This document shows positions 56,050 through 64,000 of a stretch of DNA of 64,000 bases, piece by piece. This DNA is from Verrucomicrobiota bacterium (GTDB lineage: Bacteria > Verrucomicrobiota > Verrucomicrobiia > Opitutales > Opitutaceae), in assembly GCA_023391285.1 (NCBI GenBank), contig JAEWBF010000123.1, positions 1-64,000 on the forward strand. Direction: 5' to 3'. Every line of letters starts with the position of its first letter. Within the stretch, counting starts at the first letter, position 1. The notes under the pieces were generated by a model that was given only the letters and a program-made list of their open reading frames with translations, searched no databases and was not told where the DNA came from. The position numbers were made by a program, and so were the translations under genes.

Positions 56050-57213
56050 ATGACCCTCCGCGCGCGCATCACCTGCTGCCTCCTCGTCTCCTCCGCATTC
56101 ATCCCGCAGGCCCGCGCTCTCCTGAATTTTAACGAAGGCAAAGACCTGGTTTTCGTGACCGCCTCCTACAGCATCGGCCTCGACACAAACGTCTTCACCC
56201 GCAAATCCGCGGACAGCTCCACCACGCACACTCTCGCCGTCTCCGCCGATTACACGCGCAACGCCGGCCTCATCAGCGTTGCCGCCAACGTCAGCGCCTC
56301 CGCCGGCCGCTTCGACGATGTCACCGGCCAGGACTTCTCCGACCCAAAATTCGCCCTCTCCTTCCGCAAGCGCTACGGCCGCACCACCGGCACCCTTGGC
56401 CTCACCGCCGGCCGCGAAAGCCAGCCCGATCCCGACGCGGGCCAACGCACCCGCACTTGGAATACCGGTGGCAATCTCAGCCTGCGCTATCCCATCAACG
56501 ACCGCTACTATCTCACCAACTCTTTCGGCGCCAACACGCGCCTCTACGACAACACCAATCAGTTCAGCGATCTCTGGACTTACTCCGACTCCTTCGCCGT
56601 CAACTACGTCTACTCCTCCAAACTCGACCTGAACGGCGGCTACACCGTCACCTTGAGCGAGACCTCCCGCAACACCACCTCGTGGGACCAAAGCCTCACC
56701 GTCGGCGCCAGCGGCGGCATTCTCCCGAAGCTCAGCGGCAGCATCCGTGGCGGCCTTCAACGCCGCGACAGCGAATCGCGCGTCGGCGGCGACGAGGAGT
56801 TCTACGCCTTCACCTCGGGCACCACGCTGAAATGGCTCTACTCGCGCAAACTCTCCTTCAACGCCGATCTCAACCAGGATTTCTCCACCACCTCGACCGA
56901 CGTTTCCGTCAACCGCGCGACTGCCGGCTTGAATGCCACCTTTTCGCTCAGTAGTAAATATATCGCAAACGCCGGCGTGAGCTACACCCGCAGCGACTAT
57001 CTTGGAAAGGCAGGCGAAATCCCCGGCCCCAACGGCTCCGCCGGCATCAATCGCCGCGATTACATGTTTCAATTCAACGCCAGCATCGGTGCGGCCATCA
57101 CCACTCACATCCGCACCAGCCTCGCCTACTCCTACACACTCAACACGTCCAATCTTTCCAGCGCCTCGTTCGAACGCCAGAGCCTCGCCCTCACGATCGT
57201 CGCCACCTACTGA
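56050..57213 (+). CDS. Outer-membrane beta-barrel protein of the export module
   Basis: 387 residues with a signal peptide (RITCCLLVSSAFIPQARA). The rest alternates beta strands (DLVFVTASYSIGLDTNVFT, ATFSLSSKYIANAGVSYTRS, HIRTSLAYSYTL) and ends ...LALTIVATY with a C-terminal aromatic, a barrel signature. It resembles outer-membrane proteins that accompany exopolysaccharide export in Verrucomicrobia and Gammaproteobacteria (BBP2-like). It lies 30 bases after the FecR-like gene and 10 before the Wza-type gene, so it may serve as the outer-membrane pore or a stabiliser. Confidence 0.82.
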   Translation: MTLRARITCCLLVSSAFIPQARALLNFNEGKDLVFVTASYSIGLDTNVFTRKSADSSTTHTLAVSADYTRNAGLISVAANVSASAGRFDDVTGQDFSDPKFALSFRKRYGRTTGTLGLTAGRESQPDPDAGQRTRTWNTGGNLSLRYPINDRYYLTNSFGANTRLYDNTNQFSDLWTYSDSFAVNYVYSSKLDLNGGYTVTLSETSRNTTSWDQSLTVGASGGILPKLSGSIRGGLQRRDSESRVGGDEEFYAFTSGTTLKWLYSRKLSFNADLNQDFSTTSTDVSVNRATAGLNATFSLSSKYIANAGVSYTRSDYLGKAGEIPGPNGSAGINRRDYMFQFNASIGAAITTHIRTSLAYSYTLNTSNLSSASFERQSLALTIVATY

Positions 57214-57223
57214 TTCGCTCGTC

Positions 57224-57862
57224 ATGAAACCGTCGCTACTCTCTCTCATCCGCCTGTTCACCCTCGCTTTCGTGACTCTCGCCGCGCACCTGCCCGCTTC
57301 CGCCCAGACCGGCAGCGGCGATCACCAGGAAAAACCCGACTACGTTTACCGGCTCAGCATCACCGATCGCATTCGCGTCTCCATTTTTCAGGAAGACGAT
57401 CTTACCGATATCCTGCGCGTCGATGCTCGAGGCAATATCAGCCTCAAGCTCGTGGGCGAACTCCGCGTCGCCGGCATGACCGTCCCCGAAGCGCAGCGCG
57501 CCGTCGAGCAGGCCTATCGCGAGGGCCGCTTCCTTCGGAATCCGCAGGCTTCTATCATCATCGAAGACTACGCTCTTCGCGACGTCGCCATTGAAGGCCA
57601 GGTGAAAGCTCCCGGCCGCTACGTCCTCCCGGTCGAATCGACCTACTCCATCGTCGAACTCGTCACCAAGGCCGGCGGCCTCACCGACATCGCGAAAGGC
57701 TCCGCCGTGGTCATCACCCGCACCTCTCCCGACGGCAAACGCACCACCATCACCGTCGACGTCGACTCTCTCATTCGCGGACGCAAGAGCAACAACCCCA
57801 AGAACACCGCCGTTCTCCTCGAACCCGGTGACGTGGTCTACGTGCCCGAGCGTATCATCTAA
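57224..57862 (+). CDS. Polysaccharide export protein, Wza-type
   Basis: From ATG 57224, 212 residues with a signal peptide (LIRLFTLAFVTLAAHLPASA) but no lipobox Cys. It carries the Poly_export domain (YRLSITDRIRVSIFQEDDL, GNISLKLVGELRVAGMTVPEAQ) and one SLBB domain (IEGQVKAPGRYVLP, LVTKAGGLTDIA). Wza proteins form the periplasmic/outer-membrane channel for capsule or exopolysaccharide. It is short compared with E. coli Wza (about 380 residues) and lacks the outer-membrane helix, so the neighbouring barrel may provide the pore. The Wzc-type gene follows four bases later. Confidence 0.9.
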   Translation: MKPSLLSLIRLFTLAFVTLAAHLPASAQTGSGDHQEKPDYVYRLSITDRIRVSIFQEDDLTDILRVDARGNISLKLVGELRVAGMTVPEAQRAVEQAYREGRFLRNPQASIIIEDYALRDVAIEGQVKAPGRYVLPVESTYSIVELVTKAGGLTDIAKGSAVVITRTSPDGKRTTITVDVDSLIRGRKSNNPKNTAVLLEPGDVVYVPERII

Positions 57863-57866
57863 TCCC

Positions 57867-60035
57867 ATGCCGATCGCCGATCCCCCTTTGAAGCCGGTCC
57901 CTCACGTCACCGGTGCCCGCGATGAAGACTCGGTCGTGGAACGTCGCACGATCCGCGACTATTACATCATCCTGCGCGAACGCCTCTGGATCGCGCTCCC
58001 GCTCGCCCTCCTCGTCGCCGTCCCCATGGGCTACTTCAAAGCCCGCGAGACCCCGATGTATGCGAGCACGGCAACGATGCAGTTCGAGAAACCCGAAACC
58101 GTCGTCACCTCCCAAGCCGTTATCGATCCCGCGGTCCGCAGCGAAATCGAACTCAACACCAACATCCAGATCCTCAACTCCGGCCGCCTCCGCAGCCGCG
58201 TCATCGAATCCTTCACCCCCGACGAGGTGAAGATCCTCCAGCGCGCCTTCCTCAAGGATCTCCCGCCCGGCACGCCCCCACCCACCGCCGCCGGCGCCCT
58301 CGGCTCGGTTTCCATCGAGCCTGCCCGCAACAGCCTTCTCATCGGCATCACCGCTCGCCACCCCGACCCCGAAGCCGCCGCGCTCGTCGCCAACCGCTAC
58401 GTCCGCGAGTTCATGAATTTCCTCATCGAACGCATCGGCGGCGTCAACGAGAGCGCCGTCGAGTTTCTCAAGACCCGCGCCGACCAGCTGCGCAAGGAAT
58501 CCGAGGACGCCGAACAGCGCCTCAATTCCTACATGAAGGCGCACAACCTCATCTCTCTCGACAAATCGAAAGACATCATCGGCGACCGGCTCAAAACCAT
58601 CAGCGGCACCCTCACCAACGCCCAACTCGTCCGCCTCAATTTCGAGAACCAGCAAAACCTCGTCGAAACCTACCGGCGCGAGGGCCGCAATCTCGTCGAG
58701 ATCCAATACATCGCCACCCACGGCACCGTCCCTTCGCTCAATACCCAGCTTGCCGGTCTCCTGCAAAGCCAGGTCGTCCTCTCCGAACGCTACTTCGAGC
58801 GTCACCCGAAGATGATCGATCTCGCCAACCAGATCGCGATCGTCCGCGAGCAACTCGCCAAGGCCATCGACCTCGCCGTCGCCGATCTCGCCACGCGACT
58901 CAACGAAGCCCGCGAATCCGAAAAAGCCCTCCAACTCGAATTCACCAAAGCCGAGCAGGACTCCCTCCAACTCGGCGACATCGCCATCGAATACCGCTCG
59001 CTCGAAAGCAACGCCCAGATCGCGAAATCAAACTACCTCCAGATTCTCGATCGCCTTAGCCAGACGACCACCACCAAGAATCTGGAAAAAATCCCGCTCC
59101 ACCTGCTCGACCGCGCCGTTCCTTCCGGCGCGCCTTACTCGCCCAACATCCGCGGCATCGTCCGCAGCTGCGTCGGCATTGGCGTCCTCGTTTTCTTCGG
59201 CGTCGCCATCGGCCTCAGCTTCATCGACGACCGCATCAAGAGCGCGTGGGACGTCGAATCCTTCATCGGCGCCAATCTCCTCGGCATCATCCCCGATCTT
59301 TCGTCCATGAAGGACGACGAGAAATACTCCCTCCTTGTGGGCAACAAACAAGCCCCCGGCGTCGAAGCCTTCCTCAGCGTCTACAGCTCCGTCAAAATCC
59401 ATTCCAAACTCGATTTCCCCAAATCGATTCTCGTCACGTCCACCATCCCCGGCGAGGGCAAGACTCTCATCTCCTGCAACCTCGCCGGCAGCTTCGCCCG
59501 GCACGGCAAAAACACGCTGCTCGTCGACTGCGACCTTCGCCGCCCGATGCTGCACCGGCATTTCAAACAACAGAACACCACCGGGCTCATCACGTGGTTC
59601 GAAAACGGCGCCCCGCTCGACAGCGAGCTCTCCACCAACCCGACGCTCGGCATCATCAAGATCAGCGATAACCTTTCGCTCCTCTGCTCCGGCGGCCGCT
59701 CGAAAAGCCCCACCGAGGTGCTCGAAAATCCGCTCTTCGCCCAGCTGCTCGAAAAGCTGAAACGCGAATACGATCTCGTCATGATCGACTCGCCTCCGCT
59801 CGGTGCCGTCACCGACAGCTTGCTCATCGCCGAACGCACCGACGAGGTCATCTACGTTTGCCGCTTCAACCGCGCTTTCCGTAAACACATTCGCCTCTAC
59901 ATGAAGGCGCTTCGCAACGGCAAGAACGAGGTCCTCGGCGTCGTCCTCAACGGTCTCTCCCCGCGCCGCATCGAGTATTACTCCAACTACCGCTACTACC
60001 GGAGCTACAAAAAATACTACGGCTCCCAAAGCTGA
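57867..60035 (+). CDS. Polysaccharide co-polymerase / tyrosine autokinase, Wzc-type
   Basis: 722 residues from ATG 57867: N-terminal helix (LWIALPLALLVAVPMGYF), a long periplasmic Wzz domain with coiled coil, a second membrane helix (GIGVLVFFGVAIGLSF), and a cytoplasmic BY-kinase domain with Walker A at about 526-533 (STIPGEGKT), Walker A' LLVDCDLRRP and Walker B VMIDSPP. The C terminus is tyrosine-rich (YYSNYRYYRSYKKYY), the expected autophosphorylation cluster. It controls polysaccharide chain length and export with the Wza-type protein. No cognate phosphatase or glycosyltransferase genes are in the window. Confidence 0.93.
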   Translation: MPIADPPLKPVPHVTGARDEDSVVERRTIRDYYIILRERLWIALPLALLVAVPMGYFKARETPMYASTATMQFEKPETVVTSQAVIDPAVRSEIELNTNIQILNSGRLRSRVIESFTPDEVKILQRAFLKDLPPGTPPPTAAGALGSVSIEPARNSLLIGITARHPDPEAAALVANRYVREFMNFLIERIGGVNESAVEFLKTRADQLRKESEDAEQRLNSYMKAHNLISLDKSKDIIGDRLKTISGTLTNAQLVRLNFENQQNLVETYRREGRNLVEIQYIATHGTVPSLNTQLAGLLQSQVVLSERYFERHPKMIDLANQIAIVREQLAKAIDLAVADLATRLNEARESEKALQLEFTKAEQDSLQLGDIAIEYRSLESNAQIAKSNYLQILDRLSQTTTTKNLEKIPLHLLDRAVPSGAPYSPNIRGIVRSCVGIGVLVFFGVAIGLSFIDDRIKSAWDVESFIGANLLGIIPDLSSMKDDEKYSLLVGNKQAPGVEAFLSVYSSVKIHSKLDFPKSILVTSTIPGEGKTLISCNLAGSFARHGKNTLLVDCDLRRPMLHRHFKQQNTTGLITWFENGAPLDSELSTNPTLGIIKISDNLSLLCSGGRSKSPTEVLENPLFAQLLEKLKREYDLVMIDSPPLGAVTDSLLIAERTDEVIYVCRFNRAFRKHIRLYMKALRNGKNEVLGVVLNGLSPRRIEYYSNYRYYRSYKKYYGSQS

Positions 60036-60040
60036 CCCAG

Positions 60041-60066
60041 GTAGGGCCGGTTGTCCCCAACCGTCC
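60041..60066 (+). repeat. GTAGGG hairpin after the Wzc-type gene
   Basis: Tag GTAGGG, loop TCCC, stem GGCCGGTTG/CAACCGTCC with one mismatch, six bases after the stop. Confidence 0.8.
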
Positions 60067-60152
60067 GTTTCCGCGTTCGCACTCCGCGGCGGCTAACCCC
60101 CGCCGCTTTTTTCTGCCTCCAACTTCACCCGCTCGCGAACGCAGCTCGCCAA

Positions 60153-60190
60153 TTTCAGCTTTTCAGCCTTTCAGTCTTTTCAGCTTTTTC
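60153..60190 (+). repeat. TTTCAG simple repeat upstream of lpxI
   Basis: About five units of TTTCAG/TTTTCAGC up to five bases before the lpxI start codon. Confidence 0.75.
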
Positions 60191-60194
60191 CTCC

Positions 60195-61037
60195 GTGCTC
60201 TCCGCGTTCCTCCCGCCGAACTTCGATCCGCGTCGTCCGCTTGCCCTCATCGCCGGCCAAGGTCTCTACCCCCAACTCGTGGCCGCCGCCGCCCGCCGTG
60301 CCGGAATCACCGTCAAGCTCATCGCCTTCGACGAAGAAACGCGCCCCGAACTCATCGCTAGCTTTCCCGACTCCGACCGCCGCACGCTCCTCGTCGGCCA
60401 ACTCGGAAAAATGCTCAAAACCCTCCGCGAGTTCGACGCCGGCTACGCCCTCATGGCCGGCCAAATCTCGCCACGCCGTCTCTTCAAAGGTCTCCACCCC
60501 GACCTCAAAGCCGTTCGCATCCTCGCCTCGCTGAAACGCCGCAATGCCGAAACCATCTTCGGCGCCATCGCCGCCGAAATCGAAACTCTCGGCATCACGC
60601 TCCTCGACGCCCGCGCGTTTCTCGACGACCAGCTCGCAACCTCCGGCTGCATGACCGGCCGCTCGTTCCCCATCGAACGCGACTACATCGACCACGGCAT
60701 TCACATCGCCCGCGAATGCGCCCGCCTCGATATCGGCCAGGGCTGCGTCGTCCGCAAAGGCACCGTTCTCGCCGTCGAAGCCTACGAGGGCACCGACGAA
60801 ATGCTCCGCCGCGCCGGCGCGTTCAAAACCGACGGCGCGCTTTTCGTGAAAACCGTCAAAGCGAACCAAGACTACCGTTTCGACGTCCCGTGTTTCGGCC
60901 TCCGCACGCTCGAAGTCATGCGCGAAGCCGGCCTCGCCGCCGCCGCGCTCGAAACCAATCGCGTCCTCGTCCTCGATCGCCCCGCCGTTCTCGCCCAAGC
61001 CAAAACCTGGGGCATCCACCTCCTCGGCTTCGAGTAG
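60195..61037 (+). CDS. lpxI: UDP-2,3-diacylglucosamine pyrophosphatase LpxI
   Basis: LpxI makes lipid X (2,3-diacyl-GlcN-1-phosphate) in lipid A synthesis, replacing LpxH in many non-Gammaproteobacteria. From GTG 60195, 280 residues: LALIAGQGLYPQLVAAAARR at the N terminus, GYALMAGQISPRRLF, NAETIFGAIAAEIETLGI, GCMTGR, and the catalytic domain with GQGCVVRKGTVLAVEAYEGTDEMLRRAG and VPCFGLRTLEVM. GTG 60195 is chosen because everything upstream is repeat sequence. It fits with lptD in the same window. Confidence 0.9.
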   Translation: MLSAFLPPNFDPRRPLALIAGQGLYPQLVAAAARRAGITVKLIAFDEETRPELIASFPDSDRRTLLVGQLGKMLKTLREFDAGYALMAGQISPRRLFKGLHPDLKAVRILASLKRRNAETIFGAIAAEIETLGITLLDARAFLDDQLATSGCMTGRSFPIERDYIDHGIHIARECARLDIGQGCVVRKGTVLAVEAYEGTDEMLRRAGAFKTDGALFVKTVKANQDYRFDVPCFGLRTLEVMREAGLAAAALETNRVLVLDRPAVLAQAKTWGIHLLGFE

Positions 61038-61044
61038 TTGGGCG

Positions 61045-61070
61045 GTAGGGCGAGCCGTCCCCGGCGAGCC
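61045..61070 (+). repeat. GTAGGG hairpin after lpxI
   Basis: Tag GTAGGG, loop TCCC, stem GGCGAGCCG/CGGCGAGCC with two adjacent G-A mismatches, like the alaS copy. Confidence 0.75.
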
Positions 61071-61125
61071 GTTTCGTCCCGCCCCCTGACTTGCGCTTTC
61101 GCCCCCTCGCGCCCATTTCTTCCAG

Positions 61126-61596
61126 ATGCAGAACGACGCCGTCCCGGTTTCCGTCAAAGGGGTGATGCCCACCGCCAACGGCTGTGCCGTCTTCCTCGGC
61201 AACGACGAGAAAACCTTCGTCATCTACGTCGATCACTCCGTCGGCAACGCCATCCAGATGACGCTCAACGGCGTCAAAAAAGATCGCCCGCTCACGCACG
61301 ATCTCATCGGCAGCATCCTCCTCGGGCTCGGCGCCCAGCTCGACCACGTGATCGTCAACGACGCCCGCGAAGGCACGTTCTTCGCCCGCATCCTGCTTCG
61401 CATGGAAAACGAACTCGGCAAGAAAATCGTCGAAATCGACGCCCGCCCGAGCGACTCCATCGTCCTCTCGCTCCAGCAGAAACGCCCCATCTTCGTCGCC
61501 CGCGCCGTCCTCGATTCCGCCGAAGACATGACCGAAATCCTCGACCGCGTCCGCCAGCAACAAGCCGAGGAATCCGACGAGGAAGAGCAACCCTGA
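61126..61596 (+). CDS. Bifunctional nuclease (BFN, DUF151) family protein
   Basis: 156 residues. The family core is visible: FLGNDEKTFVIYVDHSVGNAIQMTLNG, RPLTHDLIGSILLGLGAQ, GTFFARILLRM, and the motif IDARPSDSIVLSLQQKRPIFV. Related proteins have been described with RNase and DNase activity. The C terminus is acidic. It lies between lpxI and dus on the same strand; a GTAGCG-type variant repeat follows the stop. Confidence 0.88.
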   Translation: MQNDAVPVSVKGVMPTANGCAVFLGNDEKTFVIYVDHSVGNAIQMTLNGVKKDRPLTHDLIGSILLGLGAQLDHVIVNDAREGTFFARILLRMENELGKKIVEIDARPSDSIVLSLQQKRPIFVARAVLDSAEDMTEILDRVRQQQAEESDEEEQP

Positions 61597-61606
61597 CGCG
61601 CTCCAG

Positions 61607-61634
61607 GTAGCGGCGAGCGCGAGCGAGCCGATGC
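61607..61634 (+). repeat. GTAGCG variant repeat after the bfn gene
   Basis: GTAGCGGCGAGCG followed by CGAGCGAGCCGATGC: a divergent relative of the GTAGGG family without a clear perfect stem. Confidence 0.45.
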
Positions 61635-61650
61635 CCGCCGCGCCTTCTTC

Positions 61651-62745
61651 ATGTCCTTGCTCCCTGCTCCCGCCTCCCTGCTCCCACCGCCGGCCCAGCC
61701 GGGGCTCCCCCTCACCGCGCTCGCGCCGATGCAGGACGTCACCGATCTCGCCTTCATGCGCGTGATCGCGCACTACGGCGCTCCCGACTATTTCTTCACC
61801 GAGTTCCTCCGCGTCCACGCCCAATCGCGCCCCGAAAAACACATCCTCCGCTCGATCGACGAAAACACCACCGGCCGCCCGATCTTCGCCCAACTCATCG
61901 GCGAAGACCTGCATCACCTCTCCCGCACCGCCGCCGAACTTCTCCAGCACCCCGTCGCCGGCATCGACCTCAACCTCGGCTGCCCCGCTCCGAAAGTTTA
62001 TAAGAAGAACGTCGGCGGCGGACTTCTCCGCGATCTCGATCGCGTCGACCAAATTCTCGCCACCCTCCGCGCGGCCGTTCCCGGTCTTTTCACCGTCAAG
62101 GTTCGTATCGGCTTCGACGATACGTCGCCGTTCGAACGCCTGCTCGATCTCGTCAACGCCCACCGCGTCGACCTCCTCAGCGTCCACGGCCGCACCGTGA
62201 AGGAAATGTATCGCAGCGAGGTCCATTACGACTTCATCGCCCGCGCCGTCGAACGCGTCCGCTGCCCCGTTCTCGCCAACGGCAACATCCTCTCCGCCTC
62301 CCGCGCCGCCACCGTCCTCGCCCAAACCCGCGCGGCCGGCGTCATGATCGGCCGCCATGCCATCCGCAATCCGTGGATCTTCCGGCAGTGCCGCGAGCAT
62401 TTTTCCAACGCGTCCGTTTTCACGCCGACCCTCGCCGACGTTCGCGACTACATCGAGCGCCTCTATCGCGAGACGCAGACGCCCGGCGTCCCCGAGCGTT
62501 TTCACGTCAACAAGATGAAGAAATACCTCAACTTCGTTGGCCAGTCCGTCGACGCCGCCGGCTCGTTCCTCCACGACATGCGCCGCACCGAATCCGAGTC
62601 CCAGCTTTTCGCCGTCTGCGACCGTCACCTCCTCGCCGACCCGTCACGTCCCTTCGCTCCCGAACCCTATCCCGGCGTAATCGCCCGCCCCAACTGCGAA
62701 TCCCCCACCGCCGACAGCTGCTCCCTCGAAACCATCACCGCCTAG
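61651..62745 (+). CDS. dus: tRNA-dihydrouridine synthase
   Basis: A flavoprotein that reduces uridine to dihydrouridine in tRNA D loops. 364 residues with the TIM-barrel marks LAPMQDVTDLAFM, DLNLGCPAPKVYKKNVGGGL with the catalytic cysteine, TVKVRIGFDD, SVHGRTVKEMY, VLANGNILSA and GVMIGRHAIRNPWIF. The C-terminal helical domain follows. I do not assign it to a DusA, B or C subgroup. It ends the plus-strand run. Confidence 0.93.
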   Translation: MSLLPAPASLLPPPAQPGLPLTALAPMQDVTDLAFMRVIAHYGAPDYFFTEFLRVHAQSRPEKHILRSIDENTTGRPIFAQLIGEDLHHLSRTAAELLQHPVAGIDLNLGCPAPKVYKKNVGGGLLRDLDRVDQILATLRAAVPGLFTVKVRIGFDDTSPFERLLDLVNAHRVDLLSVHGRTVKEMYRSEVHYDFIARAVERVRCPVLANGNILSASRAATVLAQTRAAGVMIGRHAIRNPWIFRQCREHFSNASVFTPTLADVRDYIERLYRETQTPGVPERFHVNKMKKYLNFVGQSVDAAGSFLHDMRRTESESQLFAVCDRHLLADPSRPFAPEPYPGVIARPNCESPTADSCSLETITA

Positions 62746-62843
62746 GCGGAGCCCGACGTCCCGCCGAGCCGCTTCGCCACGACTGCAAGCTAAAGACGGA
62801 GCAGGCCTCCGCGCCCCCGAGCCCGGGTCCTTAAAACGGCGAG

Positions 62844-62872
62844 CTTCGCGTATCTTCGCGTCCTTCGCGGTT
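62844..62872 (+). repeat. CTTCGCG simple repeat
   Basis: Three CTTCGCG-type units between the convergent dus and sufT ends, of the same style as the ATCCGTG repeat at 47818. Confidence 0.65.
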
Positions 62873-62890
62873 CCACCAAGGCTCGGATCC

Positions 62891-63430
62891 TCACTCCAAC
62901 CCCAACGCCAACCTTCCTTCCTGCGAAATCATCTGCGGATTCCACACCGGATCCCACACGATGTGCACCTTCGCTTCCTCCACCTGCGGCAGCGCCGCGA
63001 TCTTCTGCCGCGCGTCCTCGGCAATCACCGGCCCCATCCCGCACCCCGGCGCCGTCAGCGTCATCTTTACGTCCACGCGATATCCGCCGCTCTCCGTCTT
63101 CTCGCTCGCCAGATCATACACGAGCCCAAGATCGACGATGTTCACCGGAATCTCCGGGTCGAAACACGTCTTCAACACTTCCCAGACCACCTTCTCGCTG
63201 AACTCGCCTGACGGTGTCACCACCACGCCCGCCTCGGCCTTCGGCACATAACCCGCAATCGCGTCCGCATCCGAATTCGCGATACGAAACAGCCCGCGAT
63301 CCGTCCGCACCGTGACGTTTCCGCCCAGCGTCTGCGCAATGAAAACCTCCGTGCCCGCCGTCAGCGTCACGGTGTCTCCCGCCGGGATCACCGTCGCCGG
63401 CACGTCTCTCGAAAGCGTATGGTTCGACAT
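62891..63430 (-). CDS. sufT: SufT-type Fe-S assembly protein (DUF59)
   Basis: 179 residues. The N-terminal half is a beta-rich domain (VIPAGDTVTLTAGTEVFIAQTLGGN); the C-terminal half is a DUF59/MIP18-like domain with FDPEIPVNIVDLGLVYDL and the cysteine in TAPGCGMGP. SufT-type proteins help Fe-S cluster assembly, often next to suf genes, though none are visible here. sppA is upstream on the same strand, 26 bases away. Confidence 0.88.
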   Translation of the reverse strand: MSNHTLSRDVPATVIPAGDTVTLTAGTEVFIAQTLGGNVTVRTDRGLFRIANSDADAIAGYVPKAEAGVVVTPSGEFSEKVVWEVLKTCFDPEIPVNIVDLGLVYDLASEKTESGGYRVDVKMTLTAPGCGMGPVIAEDARQKIAALPQVEEAKVHIVWDPVWNPQMISQEGRLALGLE

Positions 63431-63456
63431 AAGGATGAAATCTTATCTCCGCCCGT

Positions 63457-64000
63457 TTACTGCACGTTCAAATTGATCGGCAAGCGCGCATACAACCCAC
63501 GCGCATCGTTGAACGTCCGCAACACCTTCAACTCCTCTTCCAGCCGCTGCGCCACCTGCCCCGCAATTCCCGGCGCCCGCGCACTGTTCGGCACGTAACG
63601 CTGCAGCGCTTCCTGCAACGCCTCCGCAAATTCCTTTTTCCGCGGATACTCCACGAGCCGATAGCTCTTCAACCCCGCCGCGCCAGCCGCATACTTGATC
63701 GCCGCTTCCAGCCCGCCGATTTCATCGACCAGGCCGAGGTTCTTCGCCTCGAGTCCCGACCACACGCGGCCTTGCGCGATCTCTTCGACAAACGCCCGCT
63801 CGAGCTGCCGTCCGTCCACCACGCGATCGATGAACTCTCCATAAATGCGATCCACCAGCCGCTGAAACACCGCCATCTCCTCCGGCGTTTTCGGCCGCGT
63901 GATCGTCAACATGTCCGCGAGTTTCCCCGTCTTCACCACGTCGAAGGTCAGCCCGAAATCGTTCGCCAGTTTCTGCACGTCGAACTGCACGCCAAACACC
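63457..64000 (-). CDS. sppA: Signal peptide peptidase SppA, C-terminal part (5' end outside window)
   Basis: The frame is open to the right edge; 181 codons including the stop are visible. The segment matches the C terminus of SppA (peptidase family S49): GLTFDVVKTGKLADML, TPEEMAVFQRLVDRIYGEF, AQGRVWSGLEAKNLGLVDEIGG. The catalytic Ser lies upstream, outside the window. SppA cleaves signal peptides remaining in the inner membrane. Confidence 0.9.
   Translation of the reverse strand, partial: VFGVQFDVQKLANDFGLTFDVVKTGKLADMLTITRPKTPEEMAVFQRLVDRIYGEFIDRVVDGRQLERAFVEEIAQGRVWSGLEAKNLGLVDEIGGLEAAIKYAAGAAGLKSYRLVEYPRKKEFAEALQEALQRYVPNSARAPGIAGQVAQRLEEELKVLRTFNDARGLYARLPINLNVQ

Noticed and set aside
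57867..60035. Separate Wzz and kinase genes
   Set aside because: One uninterrupted frame with both domains; no internal stop or frameshift.

Overview
The window is chromosomal DNA of a high-GC, diderm, menaquinone-using bacterium. Lipid A/LPS genes (lptD, lpxI), TonB-type transport, osmoregulated glucan genes, SufT, standalone CoaB, LpxI instead of LpxH, and the style of the small conserved proteins fit Verrucomicrobiota, most likely an Opitutaceae-like organism. That placement rests on remembered family resemblance, not on a search. No phage, plasmid, IS element or CRISPR array is visible. The content is mostly housekeeping, interrupted by many short dispersed repeats.

Layout. 1-5245: lipoprotein (cut by the window edge) and a very large DUF4062-TM-coiled coil-TPR protein, the most unusual gene pair here. 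5397-8708: coaB, a YfiR-like protein and a TonB-dependent receptor. 8802-11298: rdgB, ribD and an MBL-fold hydrolase. 11375-11460: twin palindromes, then leuB. 12734-19739: two hybrid histidine kinases flanking alaS, with a degraded ABC-permease tail between alaS and the second kinase. 19799-24470: MFS transporter, outer-membrane barrel, GreA/B-like factor, TonB-type protein, secreted protein. 24548-30543: glgB, a repeat-rich gap, lptD, rsmB. 30556-32069: scpA, a small protein, trxA. 32204-34907: menA, a membrane protein, acylphosphatase, an acidic protein. 34983-37751: tRNA-Ser(GCU), ahcY, metK (SAM cycle). 37936-41798: REC-kinase, response regulator, small protein, PilB/GspE-type ATPase, Hpt protein. 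41928-47787 (minus): ribE-udg-opgG-orf-opgH. 47878-53224: catalytically dead PDZ protein, DegP-type protease, leuS. 53302-60035: exopolysaccharide export module (FecR-like Ala-rich protein, barrel, Wza-type, Wzc-type). 60195-62745: lpxI, bifunctional nuclease, dus. 62891-64000: sufT and the 3' part of sppA.

Across the window the + strand is richer in C than G whichever strand is coding, so plus-strand genes favour codons ending in C and minus-strand genes codons ending in G. A family of intergenic hairpins tagged GTAGGG, with a constant four-base loop and stems that vary while staying paired, is scattered through the window with all copies I found in the same orientation. Related or unrelated short repeats have entered coding sequences in alaS, udg and the PDZ protein gene. 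Most start codons lack a clear Shine-Dalgarno sequence and several gene pairs overlap by ATGA/GTGA.
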